Origin: Paenibacillus artemisiicola
GTDB taxonomy: Bacteria; Bacillota; Bacilli; Paenibacillales; Paenibacillaceae
Reading direction: 5' to 3'
NCBI RefSeq assembly: GCF_017652985.1
Contig: NZ_JAGGDJ010000021.1
Coordinates: 25,305-89,304, forward strand
DNA: 64,000 bases
The position numbers and the translations under genes were made by a program. Of the stretch, positions 33,177 through 40,361 are shown piece by piece (the stretch's first letter is position 1; each line of letters starts with the position of its first letter). The notes below the pieces were generated by a model. The model was given only the letters and a program-made list of their open reading frames with translations. It had not been told where the DNA came from and searched no databases.

Positions 33177-33343
33177 CATAAATGTTTGTAAAGTCGGTTT
33201 GTAGATTCGTCGGCGCCGGAACATCCTCTAGCATGAACATTTCCCCGTTTTTCCATACCGTCCCTCGGATCGGACGAGCTTCGAGGCAAGACGACCTCCG
33301 CCGGAATATACATAAGTACCAACGTGCAAAGGGGTGAGGCCGA

Positions 33344-33901
33344 ATGAAGGTATCGGACGCGGGATTGCCCGGCGTGAAAGTCATCGAGCCCGGCGTATTT
33401 CAAGACGCCCGCGGCTTCTTCATGGAGAGCTACAACCGCGAAGCCCTGCTGCGGCACGGGATCGCGGCGGCGTTCGTGCAGGATAACCATTCGCTGTCCG
33501 CGGTGCCGGGCACGCTGCGCGGCCTGCACTACCAGCTGGAACCGCAGGCCCAGACGAAGCTCGTCCGGGTGACCGCCGGCCGCGTCTTCGACGTCGTCGT
33601 GGACATTCGCCGCGGCTCGCCGGCGTTCGGGCGCTGGGCAGGGTTCGAGCTCTCGGCGGACAACAAGAAGCAGCTGCTCGTCCCGCAAGGCTTCGCGCAC
33701 GGGTTCGTCACGCTCGAGCCGGATACGGAAGTGCTCTACAAGGTCGACGCATATTACTCGCAGCCCCATGACCGCGGCATCGCCTGGGACGATCCGGAGC
33801 TCGGCATCGCCTGGCCGCTCGCGCCTTCGGTGCTGTCGGCCAAGGACGCGAAGCATCCTCCGCTCCGCGAAGCGGACATCAATTTTACCTACTCGAGGTG
33901 A
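33344..33901 (+). CDS. rfbC: dTDP-4-dehydrorhamnose 3,5-epimerase
   Basis: Third enzyme of dTDP-L-rhamnose synthesis, epimerising the keto-sugar at C3 and C5. 185 residues of cupin fold with FQDARGFFMESYN, QDNHSLS, the catalytic-type histidine in LRGLHYQ, and VPQGFAHGFVTLEPDTEVLYKVD. Length is normal. ATG 33344 follows AAGGGGTGAGG. It is the first of three tightly packed rhamnose genes (7 and about 20 base gaps). The first pathway gene rfbA is not in the window, and the order C-B-D is less usual than A-C-B-D. Confidence 0.95.
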   Translation: MKVSDAGLPGVKVIEPGVFQDARGFFMESYNREALLRHGIAAAFVQDNHSLSAVPGTLRGLHYQLEPQAQTKLVRVTAGRVFDVVVDIRRGSPAFGRWAGFELSADNKKQLLVPQGFAHGFVTLEPDTEVLYKVDAYYSQPHDRGIAWDDPELGIAWPLAPSVLSAKDAKHPPLREADINFTYSR

Positions 33902-33908
33902 GGACAGC

Positions 33909-34904
33909 GTGAAACTGTTGATTACGGGCGGAGCCGGCTTCATCGGCAGCAACTTCGTGCATTACATGCGCAAGGCGCATCCGTCCTATACGCTCCTGAA
34001 CGTGGACGCGTTGACGTACGCAGGTAATATAACCAATTTGGACGGCATCGAATCGGACGCGCGCTACCGGTTCGTGCGGGCGGACATCCGGGACGCCGCC
34101 GCGCTGGAGCCGCTCTTCGCGGAAGGCGTGGACGCCGTCGTCCACTTCGCGGCGGAATCGCACGTCGACCGGAGCATTTTGCGGCCGGACGTGTTCGTGA
34201 CGGCGAACGTCCTCGGCACGCAGACGCTGCTGGACCTGGCGCGGACGCACCGGGTCGGCAAATTCGTGCAGGTCTCCACCGACGAGGTGTACGGCACGCT
34301 GGGCGCGACCGGCCTGTTCTCGGAGACGACGCCGCTCGCCCCGAACAGCCCGTATTCCGCGAGCAAAGCGGCGGCCGATCTGCTCGTGCGGGCGTACCGC
34401 GAGACCTACGGCTTGGACGCGAACATCACGCGCTGCTCCAACAACTACGGGCCGTACCAGTTTCCGGAGAAGCTCATCCCGCTCATGATCGCGAAGGCGA
34501 TGCGGGACGAACCGCTGCCGGTGTACGGCGACGGGCTGAACGTGCGCGACTGGCTCTACGTCGAGGACCACTGCAGCGCGATCGACCTCGTGCTGCACAA
34601 GGGCGCGCCGGGCGAGGTGTACAACGTCGGCGGCCGCAACGAGCGGACGAATCTGGAGGTCGTGTCGACGATTCTGGAGGCGCTCGGCAAGCCGGCTTCG
34701 TTGATCGCGCACGTGCCGGACCGGCTCGGCCACGACCGCCGGTACGCGATCGACGCGGACAAAATCCGCGGCGACCTTGGCTGGGCGCCGCAGTACCCGT
34801 ACGAGCGGGGCATCCGCGCCACGATTCAATGGTACGTCGACCATCCGGTCTGGATGGCGGATATCGCCTCGGGCGCGTACCGGCGCAAGAACGAAGGACA
34901 TTAA
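33909..34904 (+). CDS. rfbB: dTDP-glucose 4,6-dehydratase
   Basis: NAD-dependent dehydratase of the dTDP-rhamnose pathway (331 residues), short-chain dehydrogenase fold. N-terminal dinucleotide motif TGGAGFIGSNF, AESHVDRSI, STDEVYG, and the catalytic YSASK tyrosine-lysine pair near residue 150, then NNYGPYQFPEKLIPL and DWLYVEDHC. The start is GTG 33909 preceded by GGTGAGGA; the longer frame from 33768 lies within rfbC and is rejected. It is cotranscribed with rfbC and rfbD. Confidence 0.95.
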   Translation: MKLLITGGAGFIGSNFVHYMRKAHPSYTLLNVDALTYAGNITNLDGIESDARYRFVRADIRDAAALEPLFAEGVDAVVHFAAESHVDRSILRPDVFVTANVLGTQTLLDLARTHRVGKFVQVSTDEVYGTLGATGLFSETTPLAPNSPYSASKAAADLLVRAYRETYGLDANITRCSNNYGPYQFPEKLIPLMIAKAMRDEPLPVYGDGLNVRDWLYVEDHCSAIDLVLHKGAPGEVYNVGGRNERTNLEVVSTILEALGKPASLIAHVPDRLGHDRRYAIDADKIRGDLGWAPQYPYERGIRATIQWYVDHPVWMADIASGAYRRKNEGH

Positions 34905-34928
34905 GCGAAGGCAAGGAGCGGGATGGAC

Positions 34929-35789
34929 ATGACAACGAGAGCGATGCGCATCATCGTCACGGGTGCGAACGGACAGCTGGGCCAAGAGCTGCTGCGGCTG
35001 CCGAATGCGGAACGGCAGGGCGTCAGCCTGCTCGGCTTCGGCCGCGGCGGGCTGGACGTGACGAGCCTGCAGAGCTGCCGCGAAATCGTCAAGCGGTACC
35101 AGGCGGACGCCGTCATCCACTGCGCGGCGTACACGGCCGTCGACAAGGCGGAGTCGGAGCCGGACGAAGCGTTCCGCATCAACGCGGAGGGGACGCGCAA
35201 CATCGCGCTCGCCGCGAAGGAGTTCGGCGCCAAGCTGGTCTATGTCAGCACCGATTACGTGTTCGACGGGACGGCTTCGGAGCCGTACAAGGAAGGCGAC
35301 GCGACGAAGCCCCGCACCGCGTACGGCCGGACGAAGCTCGCCGGGGAACGCGAGGTGCAGGCCGTCGGCGGGCGCGCGTTCATCGTCCGGACTTCGTGGG
35401 TCTACGGCAAGTACGGCCGCAATTTCGTCGAGACGATCCGCGGCCTGGCGAAGACGCAGGACGAGATCCGGGTCGTGAACGACCAGTTCGGCTCGCCGAC
35501 CTATACGCGCGACCTGGCGGAGTTTCTGATCCGGCTCGCGCAGACGGACCGGTACGGCCTCTATCATGCGAGCGGCAGCGGCGTCTGCTCGTGGTACCAA
35601 TTCGCGCGGGCGATCCTGGAGGATGCCGGCGTCCGGGACGTCAAGCTCGTGCCGTGCGCGACGGCGGACCATCCGCGGCCCGCCCCGCGGCCGGCGTATT
35701 CCGCGCTGGAGCACGGCGAGATCAAGCGGCAGGGGTTCGAGGATTTGCGGCATTGGCGCGAGGCGCTGTCCGCATACATGCGCGACTGA
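34929..35789 (+). CDS. rfbD: dTDP-4-dehydrorhamnose reductase
   Basis: Final step to dTDP-L-rhamnose. The 286-residue extended short-chain dehydrogenase has VTGANGQLGQELL, AAYTAVDKAES, VSTDYVFDG, the catalytic YGRTKLAGE and TSWVYG. ATG 34929 lies 10 bases after AAGGAG; ATG 34923 (two residues longer) is only 4 away and equally in frame. It ends the rhamnose cluster. Confidence 0.93.
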   Translation: MTTRAMRIIVTGANGQLGQELLRLPNAERQGVSLLGFGRGGLDVTSLQSCREIVKRYQADAVIHCAAYTAVDKAESEPDEAFRINAEGTRNIALAAKEFGAKLVYVSTDYVFDGTASEPYKEGDATKPRTAYGRTKLAGEREVQAVGGRAFIVRTSWVYGKYGRNFVETIRGLAKTQDEIRVVNDQFGSPTYTRDLAEFLIRLAQTDRYGLYHASGSGVCSWYQFARAILEDAGVRDVKLVPCATADHPRPAPRPAYSALEHGEIKRQGFEDLRHWREALSAYMRD

Positions 35790-35863
35790 CGCGGTTGCGC
35801 GCCGGCGGCGGCGGGTCGTCCGCTCCCGCGGAGAGGACCGGCTGCATGGCAGCGCGCCTATTG

Positions 35864-35929
35864 ATGTAAACGCTTCAAAAACCCGCCCAAAAGGCTGCGC
35901 CGCTTCCGCCCGTCCGCGGGCGGATTTTT
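35864..35929 (+). terminator. terminator after rhamnose genes, with cre-like sequence
   Basis: 8-bp stem (35905-35912 with 35917-35924), TCCG loop, TTTTT tail. A cre-like TGTAAACGCTTCAA lies at 35864-35877 but downstream of all genes, so its meaning is doubtful. The rest of the 375-base gap holds the 9-bp repeat array and the marR promoter. Confidence 0.75.
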
Positions 35930-36011
35930 CTTTGCTGCGCGGCGCCGCGTCTCGCCTGAATCGCGGTTCCGATTCCGATCGACCGTTGCCGCGAAACCGT
36001 TCTACAAAACT

Positions 36012-36056
36012 TCCGAACCCTCCGAACCCTCCGAACCCTCCGAACCCTCCGAACCC
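36012..36056 (+). repeat. 9-bp minisatellite, five perfect copies
   Basis: TCCGAACCC repeated five times without mismatch between the rhamnose genes and the MarR gene. It is noncoding as far as I can see. Perfect copies suggest recent expansion. Confidence 0.9.
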
Positions 36057-36102
36057 GCGAATACTCCTGTTCCGCGCAAGCCGCCCGCAACGCCGGAAGG
36101 GG

Positions 36103-36134
36103 TTGCTATTTCGTCAATTGAGTAGTAAACTGAC
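36103..36134 (+). promoter_or_regulatory. marR promoter with 22-bp dyad operator
   Basis: TTGCTA (36103-36108), 17-base spacer, TAAACT (36126-36131). The dyad from 36113 to 36134 (GTCAATTGA, then complementary AACTGAC) overlaps spacer and -10. A second, similar dyad precedes the oxidoreductase gene, consistent with control of both by this MarR protein. Confidence 0.55.
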
Positions 36135-36164
36135 AGTGAGCCCGACAAAGAGAGGAGGAACGAA

Positions 36165-36611
36165 GTGAGCGGCAACACGTTAGGTTCCCTGATTTGGCTC
36201 CGCATGGTCCGGTTCTCGAACCGCAGCCATCAGATGACGAACGAATTTTTGAAGCGATTCGAGCTGACGACCGCCCAATTCGACGTGCTGGTGCAGGTTC
36301 ACGCGTTCCAGCCGCTGAATCAGACGGAGCTTGCCCGGAAGGTGACGGTCACGCAGGGCGGCATATCCCGCATGCTCGACCGCTTGGAGAGGGACGGCTA
36401 CATCGCGCGCCGCCAGGATTGGAAGATCAAGACGATCCGCCTGACGGACAAAGGAGAGGCGGTCGTCAAGCAGGCGATGCCGGCCCAGATCGCGTTCCAG
36501 TCGTCGTTCTTCGACGAGGTGCTGACGCGGGAGGAGCAGCAAGCGCTGTACGGGATGATGACGCGGCTTCAGAAGCACGGCGAGCGCAAAGAGCTGCCGC
36601 CGGAAAATTAA
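36165..36611 (+). CDS. MarR-family transcriptional regulator
   Basis: A 148-residue winged-helix dimer-type regulator. Dimerisation helices at both ends flank the DNA-binding part with LNQTELARKVTVTQGGISRMLDRLER shown here in part as TQGGISRMLDRLE, and the wing RRQDWKIKTIRLTDKG. GTG 36165 follows AGGAGG at 6-7 bases. The next gene, a flavin monooxygenase, is preceded by a dyad related to that in this gene's own promoter. So a ligand-released repressor of itself and the monooxygenase is the best inference. The ligand is unknown. Confidence 0.88.
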   Translation: MSGNTLGSLIWLRMVRFSNRSHQMTNEFLKRFELTTAQFDVLVQVHAFQPLNQTELARKVTVTQGGISRMLDRLERDGYIARRQDWKIKTIRLTDKGEAVVKQAMPAQIAFQSSFFDEVLTREEQQALYGMMTRLQKHGERKELPPEN

Positions 36612-36645
36612 ACGGCCGATCCGAAGAGACAATTTTTTTTGCCTT

Positions 36646-36667
36646 ATCAATTGACTAATCAAGTCAT
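36646..36667 (+). promoter_or_regulatory. second 22-bp dyad operator
   Basis: ATCAATTGACTA then ATCAAGTCAT (36646-36667). It is an imperfect palindrome sharing TCAATTGA and the overall spacing with the dyad at 36113. TTGACT inside it can act as a -35. It lies 36 bases before the monooxygenase start. Confidence 0.5.
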
Positions 36668-36702
36668 AAAAACATCATGATCCGCAAAGGAGCGTTCCAT
36701 TT

Positions 36703-37773
36703 ATGAAAAGCTATCGCATCGATCCAAGCAAAGGCATGGAAATCGGCCTGTATTCGGTCGGGGATTATTTTCGCGATCCGCATACGGGGACGATGATCAG
36801 CCCGCAGCGGCGCATGCAGGAGTTCGTGGAGGCCGCGAAGCTGGCCGAGCAGGCCGGACTCGACGTCTTCTCCGTCGGCGAGAGCCATCAGGAGCACTTC
36901 GTCACGCAGGCGCACACGGTCGTCTTGAGCGCGGTCGCCCAAGCAACCCGGCGCATCAAAATCGCCAGCTCGACGACGGTGCTGAGCGTGCTGGACCCCG
37001 TGCGCGCGTACGAGGACTTCGCGACGATCGACCTCCTCTCCGGCGGGCGCGCCGAGATCATCGCCGGCCGCGGCTCGCGGGTAGGCGCCTACGAGCTGCT
37101 CGGCGCCGACGTGCAGGATTACGAGGAGCTGTTCGAAGAGAAAATGGGCCTGCTGCTCAAGCTGAACGACGAGGAAACCGTAACCTGGAGCGGCAAATTC
37201 CGCGCGCCGCTGCGGCAGGCGAAGATCCTTCCCCGTCCGCTGAACGGCCGGCTTCCGATCTGGCGCGGCGTGGGCGGCTCGCCGGGCAGCGCGGTCAAGG
37301 CCGGCGCGGCCGGCGTCCCGATGACGATCGCGATGCTGGGCGGCCCGTCGGCCAACTTCAAGGGCTCCGTCGACGCGTACCGCCGCGCGGCCGCGCAGAA
37401 CGGCCACGATCCCGCGGAGCTGCCGGTCGGCATCACGAGCATGCTCTACGTGGCGGAGAATTCGCAGGACGCGGTCAAGGAGTTCCACCCGCACCTGAAC
37501 CTCGCGTTCCGGGCGCTGCGCGGCGGATCTTATCCGCTAGAAGCGGTGAGCCATGCGGCCGCCGACCCGGGAGAAGCGCTGATGGTCGGCAGCCCCGAGC
37601 TCGTGATCGAGAAAATCCTCCGCCAGCACGAGCTGTTCGGCCACCAGCGGCTGCTGGTCCAAACGGACGTCGGCGGCGTGCCGTTCGGGAAGCTCGCCAA
37701 GAACATCGAACTGATCGCCGCGCGCATCCTGCCGGCCGTGCGGAAGTACACGCGGGCCGGAGGGAAGGCATGA
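36703..37773 (+). CDS. luciferase-like (LLM) flavin-dependent oxidoreductase
   Basis: A 356-residue TIM-barrel monooxygenase of the bacterial luciferase superfamily, expected to use reduced FMN supplied by a separate reductase. Visible family segments: EFVEAAKLAEQAGLDVFSVGE, HTVVLSAVAQATRRIKIASS, TIDLLSGGRAEIIAGRGS and LPIWRGVGGSPGSAVKAG. Substrate unknown. ATG 36703 has AAAGGAG 10 bases upstream. It is followed by a 4-base-overlapping FMN reductase that is broken, so reduced flavin must now come from elsewhere. Probably controlled by the upstream MarR protein. Confidence 0.9.
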   Translation: MKSYRIDPSKGMEIGLYSVGDYFRDPHTGTMISPQRRMQEFVEAAKLAEQAGLDVFSVGESHQEHFVTQAHTVVLSAVAQATRRIKIASSTTVLSVLDPVRAYEDFATIDLLSGGRAEIIAGRGSRVGAYELLGADVQDYEELFEEKMGLLLKLNDEETVTWSGKFRAPLRQAKILPRPLNGRLPIWRGVGGSPGSAVKAGAAGVPMTIAMLGGPSANFKGSVDAYRRAAAQNGHDPAELPVGITSMLYVAENSQDAVKEFHPHLNLAFRALRGGSYPLEAVSHAAADPGEALMVGSPELVIEKILRQHELFGHQRLLVQTDVGGVPFGKLAKNIELIAARILPAVRKYTRAGGKA

Positions 37774-38119
37774 CCAAGCGAATCGCGGTGCTGTCCGGTT
37801 CCGTCGCGGGTGCCAATACGCGACGGCGACGAACCGGGTCGTCTTCGGCCTGCTGTCGGCCGGCGGCTTCCGGGACAAAATCGTCGGCATCGCGGTCACC
37901 GCCGGGACGCCGAAGCATTTTCTGATGGCCGAGCGGCAGCAGAAGCCGATCTTGGCTTACATGAAGGCGAACGTCGTGCCCGCGAACGTGTTTATCGAGG
38001 AGAGGGATTTCGACGGCGGGACGCTCGCGAACGAAGACGTCGGGCGGCGCATCCGCCGCTTGGCGGAGGATACCTTGGCGCTCGCGGACGCCTGGGGGAG
38101 CATCCGGCGGACGAGTTGA
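37770..38119 (+). pseudogene. NADPH-dependent FMN reductase, internally deleted and frameshifted
   Basis: The ATG overlaps the monooxygenase stop (ATGA) and has GGAGGGAAGG before it. Its frame begins MTKRIAVLSGSVAGANTR, the phosphate-binding start of NADPH-dependent FMN reductases, then turns to Arg/Ser-rich nonsense and soon stops. From about 37815 a different frame carries the family's C-terminal part (DKIVGIAVTAGTPKHFLMAE, then QKPILAYMKANVVP and FIEERDFDGG) to a stop at 38119. About 350 bp remain of the usual roughly 540. The flavin/active-site middle (the GTPIY region) is missing, and the two ends are out of frame. An assembly error cannot restore the lost middle. Confidence 0.8.
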
Positions 38120-38179
38120 GGGCGCCGGCACGGAAGCTCGTCCAAGCGAGGGAGCGGACTCGGAAGGACATAGGGGAAT

Positions 38180-38219
38180 GGCCCAAAGGGACAACGCCGG
38201 TTGTTCCTTTGGGCCGTTT
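38180..38219 (+). terminator. hairpin after FMN reductase remnant
   Basis: 16-bp near-perfect stem (38180-38195 with 38200-38215), GCCG loop, then GTTTC. The weak T-tail makes termination uncertain. Confidence 0.6.
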
Positions 38220-38299
38220 CGCCGGGACAAGGAAGGCGAAGAAGCGTGCCGCGCTGGCGGCCTATTCCTTTGTTCCCAGCGAAAACGCAGACACCAATA

Positions 38300-38327
38300 T
38301 GAAAGCGCTTAATTTTAAGCGCTTTCA
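38300..38327. promoter_or_regulatory. palindrome made of two opposed cre-like sites
   Basis: TGAAAGCGCTTAA (38300-38312) and its exact complement (38315-38327) leave a 2-base centre. Each arm contains the AAGCGCTT core of CcpA sites. It precedes an AT-rich tract (38330-38430) rich in TTTT runs and the GNAT gene. No gene lies in 38120-38473. Confidence 0.5.
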
Positions 38328-38473
38328 ACAGGATTCGGGCGGATTTTCAACTTTTTTAAGGATTTTTAAAGGTTTTAGAAGGAATTCGAATGATTTTGTC
38401 GTATTATTAAATTTACCTAAAAAAAACGTTTAGAGGCTGCACCCATACTGGACTTGAAGAGGAGCATGAAGTT

Positions 38474-38896
38474 ATGGACGTTCGATCCTTCCAATTAGCC
38501 GACTATCAATCCGTTACCGAGCTGCTGGAGACCGTCTTGACGCCGGAATGTTACGAGCAAACCATGGAAGCCTTCGCCCGCCAGCTCTCGTGGGACAGCG
38601 AGCTGGTGCTGGTCGCCGCGGTCGGCAACGACGTCGCGGGCATCATGATCGGAACCATCGACAACGGCCGCGGGTTCTACTACCGCATCGCCGTGCATCC
38701 GAAGTACCAGCGCCAAGGCATCGGCAAACAGCTGATCGCGTCGCTTCGCCAGCGCTTCGTGCAGCGGGGCGTCTCGAAGATCATGATCACGGCCGACGAA
38801 CACAACGAACCGATCCTCTCGCTTTACGAATCGCTCGGCTACGTGACGGCGGATTTTTTCCGTTCGTTCCAGAAGCTGAGCATCGTCGCGGGGTAA
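38474..38896 (+). CDS. GNAT-family N-acetyltransferase
   Basis: A 140-residue acetyltransferase of the GCN5 type. The acetyl-CoA pyrophosphate loop RQGIGKQLIASLRQRF (about residues 80-95) follows the strand YYRIAVHPKYQ. The C-terminal part DEHNEPILSLYESLGYVTADFF is typical. The acceptor substrate cannot be read from sequence. ATG 38474 lies 9 bases after GAGGAG. It is monocistronic, with its own terminator, and is preceded by the double cre-like palindrome. Confidence 0.88.
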   Translation: MDVRSFQLADYQSVTELLETVLTPECYEQTMEAFARQLSWDSELVLVAAVGNDVAGIMIGTIDNGRGFYYRIAVHPKYQRQGIGKQLIASLRQRFVQRGVSKIMITADEHNEPILSLYESLGYVTADFFRSFQKLSIVAG

Positions 38897-38939
38897 CCCG
38901 CAGGTTAGGCCTCTTTATTTATACCGCGTACGACCGGAC

Positions 38940-38986
38940 AAGCATATCTGCCGTCATTGCTTTTGGCGAACAGATATGCTTTTCTT
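38940..38986 (+). terminator. terminator of GNAT gene
   Basis: 11-bp stem AAGCATATCTG (38940-38950) with complement at 38971-38981, 20-base loop, TTTTCTT tail. Confidence 0.75.
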
Positions 38987-39081
38987 GACTTATACGCTCG
39001 TTTTCGCGTCATAATTGGAAATAATAAGAATAACGATCTGCACGCCTGCAAGAAATTCAACCTGCGTAGGAGTATTTGCTT

Positions 39082-39636
39082 ATGACGACCTATCGGCCTT
39101 GTGTCATTAAGAGCTTTAAGAACAACGGGCATTTGCACCGGGTATGGCTGGAGAATTGGCTCGTGCCCGCGGAGGCGCTCGCGCCGGCGCACGCGGCGGA
39201 ATCGATGCTCGTGTTCATCAACCGCCAAACCCCGATCCAGGAAGCGGACGGCAAGCAGTGGATCAGCCGGGTCCCGGCGGTGTCCTTCTTCATTCCGGGC
39301 GAGTGGTTCAACGTCGTGGGCCTGCTGGAGGATCAAGGCGTGCGCTATTACTGCAACGTGGCCTCGCCGCTTTTCTTCCAGAACGACGTGCTGACGTACA
39401 TCGACTACGACCTCGACGTGATCGTGCCCCGCGGCGGCGGCAAGGCGCAGGTCGTGGACCAGGAAGAGTACGAGATGCACAAGATCGCCTATCATTATTC
39501 GGAGGAAGTCAACCGAAAAGTAATGGAGGGGCTCAAGGCGCTGCTGGACCGCGCGCAGAACGGCAGGGCGCCGTTCGACGACGAGCTTATCTTATCCTAT
39601 TACGAGGCATGGCATAACCAGACGGGCGAGGTGTAG
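39082..39636 (+). CDS. DUF402 nucleoside tri-/diphosphate phosphatase-like protein
   Basis: A 184-residue cytoplasmic protein of the DUF402 family (YgaC/Ntdp type). Members hydrolyse nucleoside tri- and diphosphates with a divalent metal. Family features: VIKSFKNNGHLHRVWLEN, IPGEWFNVVGLL, YYCNVASP, and the acidic metal-binding stretch YIDYDLDVIV followed by DQEEYEMHK. ATG 39082 has TAGGAG about 10 bases upstream; the two-codon longer TTG start is less likely. It is followed closely by the signal peptidase gene (7 bases), so the two are probably cotranscribed. Confidence 0.85.
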   Translation: MTTYRPCVIKSFKNNGHLHRVWLENWLVPAEALAPAHAAESMLVFINRQTPIQEADGKQWISRVPAVSFFIPGEWFNVVGLLEDQGVRYYCNVASPLFFQNDVLTYIDYDLDVIVPRGGGKAQVVDQEEYEMHKIAYHYSEEVNRKVMEGLKALLDRAQNGRAPFDDELILSYYEAWHNQTGEV

Positions 39637-39643
39637 CTGACCG

Positions 39644-40336
39644 ATGAGTACGGGGCCAGGCACGGGAACCGAGTTCCCGAAGGAGCCGGAGCAGGCGCTG
39701 GGACCGCGCAAGCACAGGAAGGCTCCCGCGAAGGCGCGGAAGCCGGCGTCCGAGCCGGAGCGCGCGTCCGGAGCGAAGCGGCGCGGCGAGGGCGGGCGTT
39801 CCGATCTGTCCCCATGGGCGAAGGAGCTGTGGGAATGGGGACGGACGCTCGTCATCGCCGTGGTCGTCGTGCTCGGCTTGCATTATTTCGTCTTCAGTCT
39901 TTCGACGGTGGAAGGCCGGTCGATGCAGCCGACGCTGTACGAGAAGGAATGGCTGTTCGTCAACAAGCTGAGCTACCGGACCGGCTCGCCGGGGCTCGGC
40001 GACGTCGTGATTGTGAAGGATCCGGCCCCGGAGTCGGAGCGGGAGGACTATCTCGTCAAGCGGATCGTCGGCATGCCGGGAGACCGGATCGAGATTCGCC
40101 AGGGCGAGCTGTACCGCAACGGGGAGCTCGTCGTGGAGCCGTACACGGACGTGCTGATCGAGGACGAAGACTTCGGTCCGGTGGACGTGCCGGCCGATCA
40201 TTATTTCATCATGGGCGATAACCGCCACGCCAGCGCGAGCCGCGACAGCCGCTCGTTCCAGGCCGTGCCGCGGAGCGCCATTCTCGGCCGCGCGGACTTG
40301 ATCCTGTGGCCGATCACGCAGTGGGCCGCCCTGTAG
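39644..40336 (+). CDS. sipT: signal peptidase I
   Basis: Type I leader peptidase that removes signal peptides on the outer face of the membrane. An unusual Lys/Pro/Ala-rich N-terminal segment of about 60 residues precedes the single membrane helix (LVIAVVVVLGLHYFVFSL). Then come box B with catalytic S93 (GRSMQPTL), the general base K139 (YLVKRIVGMPGD) and the late box MGDNRHASASRDSR. 230 residues total, longer than SipS/SipT of Bacillus only by the N-terminal part. ATG 39644 follows GAGGTG at 10 bases. An internal later start before the helix is possible but lacks a ribosome site that I can see. Confidence 0.93.
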   Translation: MSTGPGTGTEFPKEPEQALGPRKHRKAPAKARKPASEPERASGAKRRGEGGRSDLSPWAKELWEWGRTLVIAVVVVLGLHYFVFSLSTVEGRSMQPTLYEKEWLFVNKLSYRTGSPGLGDVVIVKDPAPESEREDYLVKRIVGMPGDRIEIRQGELYRNGELVVEPYTDVLIEDEDFGPVDVPADHYFIMGDNRHASASRDSRSFQAVPRSAILGRADLILWPITQWAAL

Positions 40337-40361
40337 GGGAGCGGGAAAGGAGGTGCCGGGC

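Noticed and set aside
33768..33908. N-terminal extension of rfbB into rfbC
   Set aside because: The extension is out-of-frame rfbC sequence; the conserved dinucleotide motif begins right after GTG 33909.
35864..35877. cre-like sequence as control site of the rhamnose genes
   Set aside because: It lies downstream of all three genes and directly before their terminator; probably chance, though it could matter for roadblocking.
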